From CAWGYT01 sp963826795 (lineage in GTDB: Bacteria; Planctomycetota; Planctomycetia; Pirellulales; Pirellulaceae), in assembly GCA_963826795.1 (NCBI GenBank), contig CAWGYT010000014.1:59610-123609 (forward strand): a DNA stretch of 64,000 nt, read 5' to 3'. Below are positions 26,271 to 37,649 of this stretch, piece by piece. Each line of letters starts with the position of its first letter. Within the stretch, counting starts at the first letter, position 1. A program made the translations under genes and the position numbers. Under the pieces are notes generated by a model. The model saw nothing but the letters and a program-made list of their open reading frames with translations. It was not told the origin of the DNA and ran no database searches.

Positions 26271-29200
26271 TCAGCGCTGTGCCGATTTGCGCATCCTGGC
26301 GTGCCGAATCGTCTCGTCCGCGATCTCGGCGAAGACCGCGTCTCGTACCGGCCAATCGAGGTGCAGGGCTGTTTCGGTGGTTGACGGTCTAACCGGTGGA
26401 CGCGGATCCGGATGAGCCATTTGTTGCGGGCGGCGCGGGCTGAATCGGACGGGTGCGGCGGCCGGCTGCTCGTAGCCGCCGGAGGCAAAGGCGAGGACGA
26501 GGTCACCGGAATCGAAATCGCCGTCACAATTCCAGTCCCCGTCGGCCCAGACCGAGTTTCGAGCGCGGCCATCCTCGTATTCGCCGCTGGTGAAGACCTG
26601 GACGAGATCGGCCGAGTCAAAACGTCCGTCGAGATTGGCGTCGCCATAGGTCGTGCCTAACTCGCCGAAGATCAAATGATCGCGATCAGCGACCGTCAGC
26701 TGGCCGTCTCCGCTCAGGTCAAAACGGGCGCTGGCCGTCCCGCGCTGAAGGGCCTCGCAGAGCAACCGGATGTCCGTTCCATCGAGCTGTCCATTGCCGT
26801 CGAAGTCACCGGGCCGCGTGGCGCTGAATTCGTACGAACCCGCGGTCGGGGCGCCGGCTTGCCAGTTCGACGGATCACTGCCCACCGATTGCACGCTCCG
26901 CCGCTGAAGGGAGGCCCCGCCGCCGTCGGCCGCGCTCGGCCAGGGCGGCAGGTCTCCAAAGCGAACCTCATCCGCCAGCAGTCGGCTTGTTGCCGGCTCT
27001 TGGCCGGGCACCACGCTTGCGGGCCGCTGAAGCGTCAGGCGACTGCCCGCATTGTTTAATTGACCGCCGAAGCCACCGACGAGCGTGGTATTGACCGAGA
27101 CCTGAAATTCCGCTCGAAAGGCGGCCAGTCGCGGCGCGTTATCCTCGCGGGCGGGATTGAAGGAAAGCACCAGCAGCGTGGTTTGCGGTCCGAGCGTCTG
27201 ATCGGCCGGAAAATCGTAGTCGACATCACCGCGCAACCGCCAGCCATCGAGCGGGACGGTTTCGCTGCTGCGGTTGGCGATTTCAACGAACTCGAGGTCG
27301 TTGCGCTGCAGTTGCCCGTCCAGCCGCAGGGCGGTTTCCGACGGGTCGGCCGGGTGATAGTGCACTTCGCTGATCACCAAGGGGCCCAGGTCCGCCGCGC
27401 CGTTGGCCGCACCCGGACTGGGGGACTCGAGTGCAAACCCGACGTCATTCCCGTCAGGGACGAGGCCCCAGGATTGACCGCTGGCCGTGGGACCGTAGGC
27501 CACCGAGTCAACGAATTCGTGCGGACCGTCCGCGTCGCCTCGCAGCAAGTAGAGCTCGCCGCCCTCGAGTCCGCTCAGCTCAAGTGTGGGCGCGACGAGG
27601 GCGACGTCGAGCGTCCAGAATTCGCCGGCGCGAAGCTGACTCGGTGGAAGTGGGAACCGGGCAAACTCGTCGCGGTTTTGGCCGCGCCCGGACAGGTAGT
27701 AGTCCGCCGCGTCGACGGAGGACGTGGCGCTGTTCCAGAGCTCGACAACGGCTGTTTGGCCGGCCGCCGGGCGGGCGAGGATCTCGTTGATTCGCAGCGC
27801 CGCGGTACCGCTGGGTGAAAACTGACCGGGCGACCCGGACAATTGCGCGCTCGCGCCAAGCCCCGGGACCGTCGTCCCGGGCCGCCAGTTCGATCCTCTC
27901 CAGCGAACTTCCTCGGCCATCGGCGCGAGGGGCCCAGCCGCGGTCAGGGTCGTCACCGTAGGCGAAGTCGGCAACGGTCGACCCCGTCGCGTCCTCGAGC
28001 TTGAGCCGCTCGCCGTCATTCCCGAGTCCACTGGCTTGGGCAAACTCTCCCGCGACCTTGCCGGCCAGGGCGTCGCCATAGCGGGCCAGAAACGCCGCCT
28101 TGTTGCGCACGACTAATACCTGCTCGCCCGGACCCAGTGAGGAGACGCCGCTGCCGGTGAAGTCAAACAGGACGCCGTCGGTCAACCTCACGTGGTTCAG
28201 GTCCAGCGTCACGGTCGAACTGCGATTGGTCAGCTCGATGAATTCAAAGTCCTGACTCGTCCAGCCCGCATTCAGACGCCGCTCGCGCGCGTCGGGCTCG
28301 AGCGGATGATACATAAGTTCGCTGATGCGAAGGTAGTTCTGCGCCTCGGTCGGCTCGCCCTCGTAGCTCAGTTCGCTGACCACTCGGCCGTCGCTGCCGA
28401 CCAGGGTGATCGTTTCGCCGAAGTTGGACAAGTGGCCGGAATAGTTCCCCTGGACGAACAGCCGCTGTCCACCGCCGGGGCCTTCCGCGCGAGCCCGAAA
28501 GGCCTGCGCGTTCGGAGTGACAAACAGACTCCAGCCCGACGGCAGCACCGTTCCGGGGCGGAATGTCATTTCGACGGCCCCGGTCAGTGCCCAGCCGGAC
28601 AGATCGACCGCGTCCGAGCCCGAATTCGTGAGCTCGATGAATTCCTCCTCCTGATTCCCGCTGCGGGGATTGAAATCGATGCGTCCGAATTCAACGTACG
28701 GGTTCCCGACCTGAGCAAGCGGAATGACGCCGCTGGAGTGGGTCGGGCGACCGACGAGCAATTCCGGCAGGATCAGGAAGTCGCTGCTGTTGACGGACTG
28801 ATTGATTCCTTGGATGGCGAGGACATTGACGCCCGGCTGTAACTGACCGACGAAGGGCGAGATATCCAGATCTTCAAAGACGACGGCTGCGGAATCCGCG
28901 TGGCTGCTGGCGGTCATGTCATAGGACGGTGCGGCCCCCGACACGCCACGCCGGGCTACCTCGACGCCGTTCAGGTAGGCGATGAAGCCGTCGTCATACT
29001 TCATCCGCAGGGTCAAAGCTGAAACGTCACTCAACGAATCCAGCTGAAATGGAATGCGGAGATAGACCGACGTTCGCGCCTCCATTTGACCACCCACGTC
29101 GGTCGAAATCAGGCTGTTGTAGCCGGGTGGCGAGGCCTCGTAGCCGACGCCGGTCGAACCGGCCGGCCAAGCGGAATCATTGAAGTCAGGCTGGGTCCAC

Positions 29201-32200
29201 GACTGGCCCAGGCTGTTATTGGAAGGAACCAGGTAGCGCATCGCTGACGCACCCGGATCGCCCGAAATCAGCACGCGAGTGCCGGCCGGATCAGCCACGA
29301 CCTGGGTGCCGTAGAGAAATTCGCGACGGGGACCCGCGTAGGCGTTTTGGAGGAGATCCGTCGCCTCCTCGAACGATTGAAAGCCCGTCTGCCCCCACGT
29401 GGCTCGATGCATCTGATTGTCGAGGGCCGCGTCCGCCGCCATCAGTGCGACCAGCTCATCGATGCGGTTCTCCAGCGGCAACTCGTCAGCCGGTGTGCCC
29501 GGCGGCTTGACGTACAAATCGATCAGCGAGCGGACACGTCGCAGGTACATCTCCCGAAAGCCGGGCGTCGCGTACAAGGCCGAAATGAGCCGATTGTTCT
29601 GACCCATGAAGAGGCCGTTGTCCGGGTAGATCGTGTCGTCGAAATAGGCCAACCCGAATCCGCCCCAGTTCCGGCCCTGGGTTAGATCCACGTCCCAGGG
29701 CATGTACCACCATTCGCCGGTGCCGTTGGTATCGCGGTAAGCATAGTAGTTCTTGTGGCAACAGTCGCGATTGGAAGTGATCACGAACCCGGCCAGGTAA
29801 TTCGCCATGGCGGGCAGGTTGATGTTGTCGAACAGAAAGCGGTCTCGGGCCGCGCCGGAAAGCTGGAGTCCGGCGACCAACGCCTGCAAATCGGCATTGC
29901 CCTCGTCCCGGCGTGTTTTCTTTTCGCCCGAGGCCGAATCCATCGAGTTGTACATCTTGTATAGGGCGCCTTCCGGATCCAGACCCATTCGCTCGAGCCA
30001 GCGGTCGTCGGCGTCTTCCACGAAATCGTAAACGGCGAAGAAGCTGCCGTTGTGCTGGACACGCACCGGGTACGCCAAGTGGTAGCCGTCGCCGATCAGC
30101 CGCCGCTGTTCGTAGGCCAGCGTGTTCCGCAATTTCGATTTGTCGGCGAAGTTGGTCAGCAGATTGAAATCCTTCATCCGCGGGATGTCATCGAGCCAGC
30201 GAAAACGATGGTCGCGAGGCAGGTCCACGTCCATGCTCTTCTTCGAAGTCGGAAATCCACTGGAAGATTGGCCGTGGAGATCGAAGCGGACGTTGTCGTA
30301 GAACTCGCCTGCAAAGTAAAGTGAGCCGCGCGTGCCGCCGCCGGTCATGGCGGCGCTGCGTGAGGCGACGAACCAGTGGAAGACGGGCAGGTTGGTTTCG
30401 AGGGATGCATCGCTGATGATCGTCCCGAAGTATTCCTCCGTGTCCTGCGGATCCTCGAACCGTGGCAGGCGGGTGGCCTGGTTCTGCGTGTCCCGCGCGA
30501 AAGTACCAGCGAATCATCTCGCCGGCCCGGGCCAGTCCGGCCGGCAGGCGAGCGGTGAATACGCCATCACCCGCTGCGGCGTCGTCACCGGACCCGTCGT
30601 CGCTCATTCGCACCGTTTGCTCACTGCCGTACATGACGCGATAGATCAGGTCGACTTGTGCCACGTCGTGGAAACTGGGGATCACGTCGACGGTCAGCAC
30701 GAGCGGCTCGTCGGGGGTCGGGCTGGGTGGTTGATGACCTTGATTCAGCAACAAGGGTCCAACGCGGCTGTCGCCGAAGCCATTCTCCGCGTCCGGCGTC
30801 GGCGTCGTGAAGTATCGCCGCTCGGTCCGGTCGAGCTCTAACTGGGTCGCCACCAGCTCTGCCGAGATCAGCAGGTCGTTGTCCTGGGCGTCGACATTGA
30901 TCGCGTGCAGCATCAGCACGTTTTCGCGGCCCGCGATCAGCAGGTCACGGGCGGACGTGACATCGAAGCTTTCGGTGGCCAGGGCCGCCGCGACGGACCG
31001 CTCGGCGGCGGCGACGGAATTCCAGGCGGGTGCGTCCTCCGCCGACAAACCCGCCGACGCGATCCGCTGGCCATTCAGATAAGCAACAAACGCGTCGTCG
31101 TACTTGACATTCAACGTCAGAGCGTCGAAATCGCCCGCCGACGGCGTAAAGGGAACTCGAAGATAGGCGGAGCTGCCTTGGCCTTTCAGCATCGCCTCGA
31201 TATCCGTGTTGATCTCGTCGGCCAGGGAGGGCACCGGGCCCTGATCGCCCACCAAGGCCGTGATGTCCTCGATGCGGATCGTGTGACGAGTCAGATCTCC
31301 CGCATCGTCCTGGTTAGGACCCGCGTCAATCATGAAATCGACGCGATCGCCGCTCTGGACCTGCACCAGCGCCTGGTAGTCGAGCAGCGAGTCGCCGACG
31401 GAGCGGCGATAAACCTCCTGCCCTTCGACCAAGACGCGGACGGTCGTCCCGTCACCCCCCTCGGCGGTCTGCAGTTCACCCGAGATGAGGATCGTCCCGG
31501 TGACCTCGCTGGTCCAGCGGCGAATCACGTGGTGCACCGGTCCCCCGTCCTGCCTGCCAGCGGGGTGGCCAGCGGAGGCGGACAGCTCGGTGCGAGGAAC
31601 CGCGTCCGCCGCCAGGTCCCACTTCGAACCGTCCCAATGGTTGAAGTTCGAAATGGTCGTTAACCCGGTCCAGGAAAACGCCGTGAAGTCGCTCGCCGGA
31701 TCGTAGCTTCCATCGGAGTCGGCCGTCTGATCCCAATAGCCGTACCGCCAACCGTTTCGGTTCTGGAACGGCCCGAACTCGGCCACGGAGTCGGCGATCA
31801 ATACGCCTGAGCCGGGATCGGGATTGGGATCGGCGTTCCGATCGCGGTAGCCAACGCCCATCGTGACCGGAATCCAATCCGGCGCCGTCGTTGGCAGGTT
31901 GGCATCGAGCCAGCTGTCACTCAATTCGCCGCTGGACGGATCAAGCGGATCGAGAGCGGCGTCGCGGGGGATATGGAGCCAGGCGGACGCGCCCGGCTCG
32001 ACCAGCAGTTGCCGCGTGACGCGTACGGGGACACCGTACGAGACATCGGTCACCTGCGGCGGGAATTGGGGCGCGAATTCGTCGACGATCGCGCCCTCCC
32101 GATCGGTCAAACCCAGGTAGTCGCCATCGGCGTCCATCCGAAAGTTAGTGTGCAAAGGCCGCGTTGGATTGTCGCGATCTTTGCCGGAGGCGAAGACGAT

Positions 32201-32512
32201 CAACGTCCCGCCGGGTGGGAGCGTGAATGACGGCAACGACCATTGGTCGAGTTGGTCCGGGTCATCGGTCAGATGCCAACCTTGCAGATTGACGGGCGCG
32301 ACGCCGACATTCATCAGCTCGAGCCAGTCCGGGCTCTCGCCGTCTTCGTCCAACAGCGAACGGTTATTGCTGGCCATGAATTCGCTGATCATGATGTCAG
32401 CGGCGAGCAACGAGCGTGATTCCAGATGTTCGATCGAAAAGGTCCGAAGATAAGTTGCCGCTGGTCGTCGCGCTCGCCCACGCGGCCGTCTCGTTTTCAG
32501 CCAGTGCTTCAC
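26271..32512 (-). CDS. Giant exported CotH / lamin-tail / dockerin-like protein, two frameshifts
   Basis: Restored, this is about 2080 residues. The GTG at 32512 starts a basic leader with HLESRSLLAAD, the N-terminal motif of many large planctomycete surface proteins. In order follow a lamin-tail domain (residues ~39-150), one copy of the module shared with the next two genes (~237-420), and a CotH kinase-like domain (~720-1060: HGQSSSGFPTSKKS, YMPWDVDLTQGRNWG). Further lamin-tail domains begin near 1274, 1394, 1570 and 1710. A dockerin-like region with several Ca-loop motifs (DFDGNGQLDGTD, DANLDGRFDSAD) lies at ~1900-2025. It lacks a PEP-CTERM tail. Breaks lie near 30497 (one base missing) and 27847 (one extra). 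The open frame upstream of 32512 is only repeat sequence. Confidence 0.87.
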
Positions 32513-32986
32513 ATCACGCCTCGTGCAAGAGTGGTTGGTGGTGACAGCCCTCACCCGCCCGAGCCCCGCGGGCGGGTCTCGGGCGACCTCTCCCGGCCAC
32601 GGGAGAGGTGACACGATCCTGTCCCTTCTCCCCGACGCGGGAGAAGGTGGCCGAAGGCCGGATACCGGATAAGGGGACGCGGTACTGGGGGAGCAGGCGG
32701 TTGCCCGGGCCTCAGCCCTCACCCGCCCGAGCCCCGCGGGCGGGTCTCGTTCGACCTCTCCCGGCCACGGGAGAGGTGACACGATCGTGTCCCTGCTCCC
32801 CCACGCGGGAGAGGTGACGCGATCGTGTCCCTTCTCCCCCACGCGGGAGAAGGTGGCCGAAGGCCGGATGAGGGGGCGGCCCGTCCCCACCGCAACTTCC
32901 CAACCTCGAGACTAACAAAAAAAGGCCGATCCTGTACAGCGACAGGATCGACCGGCAGGCAAATCCACAATGGTCGTCCGCGTGGC
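32513..32986. other. Intergenic region filled with repeats
   Basis: Most of this 474-nt gap between the CotH-type gene and the PEP-CTERM gene upstream is the palindromic repeat block at 32545-32888. The remaining ~95 nt include AAAAAAAGG-type sequence (32907-32924) with GATCCTGTACAGCGACAGGATC, a 9-bp-stem hairpin at about 32930-32951. It could terminate the PEP-CTERM transcript. Confidence 0.45.
32545..32888. repeat. REP-like palindromic repeat block, two long copies
   Basis: Two copies (32545-32676 and 32713-32888) begin CAGCCCTCACCCGCCCGAGC and carry CGGGCGGGTCTCG, then the inverted pair ACCTCTCCC/GGGAGAGGTG. The end GAAGGTGGCCGAAGGCCGGAT is common to both. The segment GACACGATCGTGTCCCTTCT with CACGCGGGAGA is present an extra time in the second copy. 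They look like widespread bacterial extragenic palindromes. Confidence 0.88.
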
Positions 32987-34327
32987 CTAGCGCCGCTTGC
33001 GACGGAAACCAAGCACTCCGCAGCCAGCGATGGCCACGAGCGTCAGCCCGGTCGGTTCCGGTACGACTCGGATCGTCAACCGATTGAGGGACCCGTCGGA
33101 TCCATCGGCGCGGTCAGTCAGTCCCTCCGGGGTGAGTGCCAAGTCGATGATGTCGCCCGCTTTCGCGCTGAACGAATAGGTTCGCTCCACGCCCACTCCG
33201 TCATTCCCGGCGATCGTCGCCGCGTCGACCTGCTCGCCGTTGACAAACAGCAAGCCCGTGACGCCATCGCCACTGACGTTCGACTTGGCCATCTTCCAGG
33301 TGACCTCCACCGGTGTTTCGGCATCCAGATCGGCGACCCAACGACGGACCGCCCATTGCTCTTCGTTCGGCGCGCTATTGGTCCCGTTCGGATGCAGGCC
33401 TTCCTGACCGATGAAGGTCCAGGGGGCGCCGGAGGGAGTGAGATCCCACGTCCCGCCTTCGCTCCAGTGATTGCCATCGGGAGACACCGGGCCGCCCGTG
33501 GGACCCGCGGAATTCGTGAACGGGACAAAGTCGTCCGTCTGGTAGATCCCATCCGAATCGGTCGTCAGGTTGTAGAGACCATTGAACCAATTGTTCTCGC
33601 CTTGAGTCCCGGTCGTCGACCAGTCGATCACCGAGTCGGCCAGCGGCGGCACAACGGGCGGAGGAATCGGGTCGTCCGTGATCCGCAAGCTGAAGAGCGA
33701 GCCATCGGAACCGTCGCCACGATCGCCATCGATGCTGACCGGGGTCAACGCCAAATCCAGCACGTCACCGACGCTGATCGTGGGATAGACGGTGTTGGCG
33801 AGATTGGCGCCGCTGCTGTTGTAGACGGTGTCCAGCAGCGTCCCGTTCTGAAACAGCTGGACACTGGTTCCAGGCCCGTTGACATTCTGAGCGGCCAAGT
33901 TCGAGGTGATGGCCACCTGGCCGGCGTAGTCCGAGACCCAGCGACGAATCACCCAGTGTTCTTCATTCGGGGCACTGTTGGTCCCGTTCGGATGACCGTT
34001 GTCCTGTCCCAAACTGGTCCAGGGCCCGCCTCCCTCGCGATAGAGGGCATAACCGGTGCCATTCCATTGGTTTGCTCCGTCGGGCCCAATGACCCCCGAT
34101 CCATCGTTCAGGAAGGGTTGGAAATCCCCCGGAGCATACGTCATGTCCGGGTCGAGGGTCAGGTTGTAGTAGCCGTTGTACCAGTCGTTCTCACCTTGTG
34201 TTCCGGTCGTCGACCATTCGGAAACCGAATCGGCGATCGTCACGGCACGGACCGGTGAGTGGCACAGGCAGATGGCGAGCGCCAGCGGCACGTACACAGT
34301 TCGAGCAAACTGGAATGGGATGGACAT
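32987..34327 (-). CDS. PEP-CTERM exported protein with two shared modules
   Basis: This 446-residue protein has a signal peptide (VYVPLALAICLCHSPVRA) and two copies of a ~200-residue module (residues ~29-215 and ~225-420). Each runs from ADS..W..TGTQGE to DGSDGS, with HPNGTNSAPNEE and RRWV in the middle. The C-terminus is a PEP-CTERM signal: VVPEPTGLTLVAIAGCGVLG then FRRKRR. An exosortase elsewhere in the genome would process it. GAGGAGA lies 9 nt before the ATG. Its second module is very close to the second module of the gene at 34940, which suggests recent duplication. The function of the module is unknown. Confidence 0.85.
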   Translation of the reverse strand: MSIPFQFARTVYVPLALAICLCHSPVRAVTIADSVSEWSTTGTQGENDWYNGYYNLTLDPDMTYAPGDFQPFLNDGSGVIGPDGANQWNGTGYALYREGGGPWTSLGQDNGHPNGTNSAPNEEHWVIRRWVSDYAGQVAITSNLAAQNVNGPGTSVQLFQNGTLLDTVYNSSGANLANTVYPTISVGDVLDLALTPVSIDGDRGDGSDGSLFSLRITDDPIPPPVVPPLADSVIDWSTTGTQGENNWFNGLYNLTTDSDGIYQTDDFVPFTNSAGPTGGPVSPDGNHWSEGGTWDLTPSGAPWTFIGQEGLHPNGTNSAPNEEQWAVRRWVADLDAETPVEVTWKMAKSNVSGDGVTGLLFVNGEQVDAATIAGNDGVGVERTYSFSAKAGDIIDLALTPEGLTDRADGSDGSLNRLTIRVVPEPTGLTLVAIAGCGVLGFRRKRR

Positions 34328-34939
34328 TAGGCAAGTCTCCTCAGCAGCTTATTCGTCAGAAGATTGTCGGAAACAAGAGTGCATATCATCCGCCGCAGTC
34401 GGCGTTGCCGCCGGGGGATTGAACCCAGCGAGAGCCGACCGCGGGACGGGCAGGTGCTGAAACCCGCCAGACGATCACCGCCCAGCGGGGAGCACGCGTT
34501 GGGCAGAAGGTCAGATCGGTCCGCTGGGGAAGGCAGCCGCCAACGGATGCTTCCCAGCTGGGGCTCGTCACTTTCGGAAACGCGATGGGAGAATTCGGTT
34601 TGCCAGCAACCTGCAAGCAACCGAACAAGGGTCGTCGCGAGCCCCCGATCTGGCCTTTTAGGAGTCAGTAGCGTTCCCCTCGTTCACTCATCAACTCATT
34701 AACGACTCATCCAGAGTAATTACCGGTCGGGAGCATCCAAGCTACGGGTGCGATCTTTCCATCGACATTCTGTGTGTGACAGGAAAGTGTCGCAGCAAGC
34801 AACGTTTATTTCTGGTAGCGGCCCGCAGACACCGAAGGTGGACTGAGGACCGTTTCTTCAGAGCGGCCCGGCGATCAAGCGCGGGCCGCCCCGAAGATGT
34901 TTCTTAGTCATCGCAGCGCCTGGCGGCACCGCGTCACGG
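34328..34939. other. Long intergenic region between two PEP-CTERM genes
   Basis: These 612 bases precede the smaller PEP-CTERM gene and follow the larger one. A hairpin at 34863-34889 may end the larger transcript. The part at 34680-34860 is AT-richer and is where I would expect the promoter. The stretch 34380-34640 forms several short GC-rich stems, but I match it to no known riboswitch. Confidence 0.4.
34863..34889 (-). terminator. Hairpin after the large PEP-CTERM gene
   Basis: GCGGCCCG and CGGGCCGC form a perfect 8-bp stem with an 11-nt loop, about 50 nt beyond the stop at 34940. No clear T run follows, so it is a weak terminator call. Confidence 0.4.
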
Positions 34940-37414
34940 TCACTTCGCTTCGCGGCGGCGGAGGCCAAGCAGCAACAACGCGCTGCTCAGCATCAGCACA
35001 CTGGACGGCTCAGGCACGGCCGAAACCGCTTCCCGCGGACCCAACTCGTATCCGCCCGCCGAGAAGGCCGCGACGAAGTCGGCCGAATCAAATTCGGTGT
35101 CGCCGTCCCAGTCGCCGGTGGCCCAAGTGGAGTTCCCCGCGACGCCGTCTTCGTACTCCCCAGCCACGAAGACCGATACCAAGTCGTCGGTCGTAAAGAC
35201 GCCATCCAGGTTGGCATCGCCGAAATACGTCTTCTTCAGATCGTCGACCCAGTAGATGCGATCCAACTGGTCGACCGCTCCGTCGCTGTTGACGTCGTAA
35301 CGGCTTTCCATTGAGTTCTCGCGAACAGCGGTCGACAGTAGATCGATGTCATTGGCGGTCAACAGCCCGTCACCGTCGAAGTCACCCGCGACGCCCGAAC
35401 CGGAGGAAAACAAGACTGCGGCATTGACGGTGAACCAGAAGTTCGTCCCGTCGCTTCCGTCCAGAATGTCGTTCACCGTCAGCGGGTCGGCGGGATCATA
35501 GACGCCGGTGCCATCCGGATCGATCACAAAGTCGACAATTGAACCTTCCAGGAGACTGACCATCACGTCGAAGTCTGCAACCGATCCGTTGGTCAAGGCG
35601 GACCAGACCTCTTCGCCATCGATCAGGATCCGACCGACCGTTCCGTCGCCAGCGGCATTGACGTTATTGACCATGCCTCGGACGAGGAACTCCCCGGATT
35701 CCTCACTCACCCAGCGCTGGATCGTCCAGTGGACCTCGGAGTCGCCCTGGGCGTTCGCCGCCGGATGGCCGTTCCCCGGATTCAATTCGGTCCACGGACC
35801 ATGCCCGGTGTCCGCAAAGCTGTTGTCCAACAGATCCCAGCGGGATCCGTTCCAATGGTTCTCGCTATCCATCCAACCACCAAACTCAGGGTCGTCCGAA
35901 ACGACGTCGCTGCCGTCATTCAGGAACGGAATGAACTCATCAACTGAGTAAACCCCATCCCCGTCTTCCGCATCGGCTCGCAAGTCGTAGTAGCCGAAAA
36001 ACCAGTTATCCTGGCCCTGCACGCCCGAAAATTCCGCGCGGGAATCCGCGACTTTTTCTCCGGGGTTATAGAGCAGCCCATCGGGCAGCTCGTCGCGAAT
36101 CGTCAGTCGATTGATTGAGCCGTCGGAGCCGTCGCTGTCATTGGTCACGCCCACGGGCGTCAAGGCCAAGTCAATGACGTCCCCTGGATTGGCGTTGATG
36201 TAGAACTTACGCTCGACGCCGATTCCATCGTTGCCGGCGATCGTGGCGCTGTCGACTTCTGCCCCGTTGATCAGCAGCTTGGCTGAAACACCATCGCCCG
36301 CCAGGTTGCTCTTGGCGGTCTGCCAAGTCACTTCCAGGGGCGTTGTCTCGGTGAGGTCATTCGCGACCCACCGCCGGATCGACCACTGCTCTTCGTTCGG
36401 GGCGCTGTTGATTCCGTTCGGATGCGTCCCAGTCGGTCCGATGAAGGTCCAGGGAGCACCGCTCGGCGTCAGGTCCCACTGCTTGGGATTGTCGCGCCAA
36501 TGGTTGCCGTCCGGTTCGACCGGGCCGCCGTCAGGACCCGCCAGATTGACGAACGGTTCGAAGTCATCGACCGCGTACTCGCCGTCGTCATCGGCCGTCA
36601 GATTGTAATAACCGTTGTACCAATTCCGTTCGCCTTGGGTTCCCGTCTCGGACCAATCGTCGGACGAATCGGCCAGCGCGGGAATTGGGGGCGGCGGTGG
36701 CGTACAAAGCTCCACCGAAACTTCGTCGCTGACACGCATTCCGAAATTGGATCCATCGGATCCGTCGCCGCGGTCGCCGCCGACGCCCTCGGGTGACAAC
36801 GCCAAATCGAGAATATCGCCCGGCACCAGTGATCGGCAAACGGTCCCGGTGACGCCGGTCCCGAGGTTGGTCGTTTGCGTATCGATTAACTCGCCATTGT
36901 GAAACAGATGAATCGTGGTCCCGGGGCCCGCAAGATTCGCGGCCGAAAGATTGGTGAAGATCGCCGCTTCGCCACTGAAGTCGGAAACCCAACGGCGAAT
37001 CGCCCAGTGCTCGGCCACTTCCGGCTCGTCCACCAGCAATGGAGCTGCGCTGTTGGTGCCGTTGGGATGGCCACCGGCTTGCGACACCCGCGTCCAAGGA
37101 CCGGTTTCCTGCCCGGCGGACGCGACCGTGTCACGGTAGAGTCGGAACTGCGTGCCGTCCCATTGGTTCAGGTTATCTTCCCAAACCTCAAGCGAATCGT
37201 CGTTCAGGAACGGAATGAAGTCCTCTGGCTGATAAACGCCGTCGCTATCACTCTCGTCACGCGTGAGATTGTAGTAGCCGTAGAACCAGCCCAGGTCACC
37301 CTGTGTTCCGTCGAACGACCAGCCTTCCATCGAATCGGCAAGGGTCGCCGCGGAAGCTGAATCGGTTAGGCCGGCCATTAGCGCCAACGCCATCGCAACA
37401 ATGGTCAATCGCAT
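34940..37414 (-). CDS. PEP-CTERM exported protein with three shared modules and dockerin-like loops
   Basis: This 824-residue intact protein has a signal peptide (MALALMAGLTDSASAA). Three copies of the module also present in its two downstream neighbours follow (residues ~22-240, ~245-450, ~455-680). A dockerin-like region comes next (~690-790: DFDGDGLLTANDIDLL, DANLDGVFTTDDLVSVF, DGDTEFDSADFVAAF, with Asp-rich Ca-binding loops). It ends in a PEP-CTERM signal, AVPEPSSVLMLSSALLLLGL then RRREAK. Module 2 is nearly the same as module 2 of the gene at 32987. It probably ends up on the cell surface or in an extracellular matrix. What the module binds is not known. Confidence 0.87.
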   Translation of the reverse strand: MRLTIVAMALALMAGLTDSASAATLADSMEGWSFDGTQGDLGWFYGYYNLTRDESDSDGVYQPEDFIPFLNDDSLEVWEDNLNQWDGTQFRLYRDTVASAGQETGPWTRVSQAGGHPNGTNSAAPLLVDEPEVAEHWAIRRWVSDFSGEAAIFTNLSAANLAGPGTTIHLFHNGELIDTQTTNLGTGVTGTVCRSLVPGDILDLALSPEGVGGDRGDGSDGSNFGMRVSDEVSVELCTPPPPPIPALADSSDDWSETGTQGERNWYNGYYNLTADDDGEYAVDDFEPFVNLAGPDGGPVEPDGNHWRDNPKQWDLTPSGAPWTFIGPTGTHPNGINSAPNEEQWSIRRWVANDLTETTPLEVTWQTAKSNLAGDGVSAKLLINGAEVDSATIAGNDGIGVERKFYINANPGDVIDLALTPVGVTNDSDGSDGSINRLTIRDELPDGLLYNPGEKVADSRAEFSGVQGQDNWFFGYYDLRADAEDGDGVYSVDEFIPFLNDGSDVVSDDPEFGGWMDSENHWNGSRWDLLDNSFADTGHGPWTELNPGNGHPAANAQGDSEVHWTIQRWVSEESGEFLVRGMVNNVNAAGDGTVGRILIDGEEVWSALTNGSVADFDVMVSLLEGSIVDFVIDPDGTGVYDPADPLTVNDILDGSDGTNFWFTVNAAVLFSSGSGVAGDFDGDGLLTANDIDLLSTAVRENSMESRYDVNSDGAVDQLDRIYWVDDLKKTYFGDANLDGVFTTDDLVSVFVAGEYEDGVAGNSTWATGDWDGDTEFDSADFVAAFSAGGYELGPREAVSAVPEPSSVLMLSSALLLLGLRRREAK

Positions 37415-37649
37415 GAATCAGTAACCCTCCCTAAGCCGTGAAACTAAAGTCCCAACCTGGACGTTTGGAACGGTAATTCCGCCCATGGTAGCAGGGCAGG
37501 CCGCGGTTTCCAGCAAATTTTTCCCGAATCTGGCGATTCCGCGCCTTGACCCGACGGCTCCGCGTCAAGCGTCGGGAATCACCACCGAGTGACGCGCTGC
37601 GGCGTCTCGGTGACCTCCGGGGCCGCGATGGTTAACCCGCCTGAACGTC

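Noticed and set aside
30188..32890. N-terminal extension of the CotH-type protein into 32513-32890
   Set aside because: The extra residues are a translation of the REP-like repeats. The LESRSLLAAD leader shortly after the GTG at 32512 is the expected beginning.
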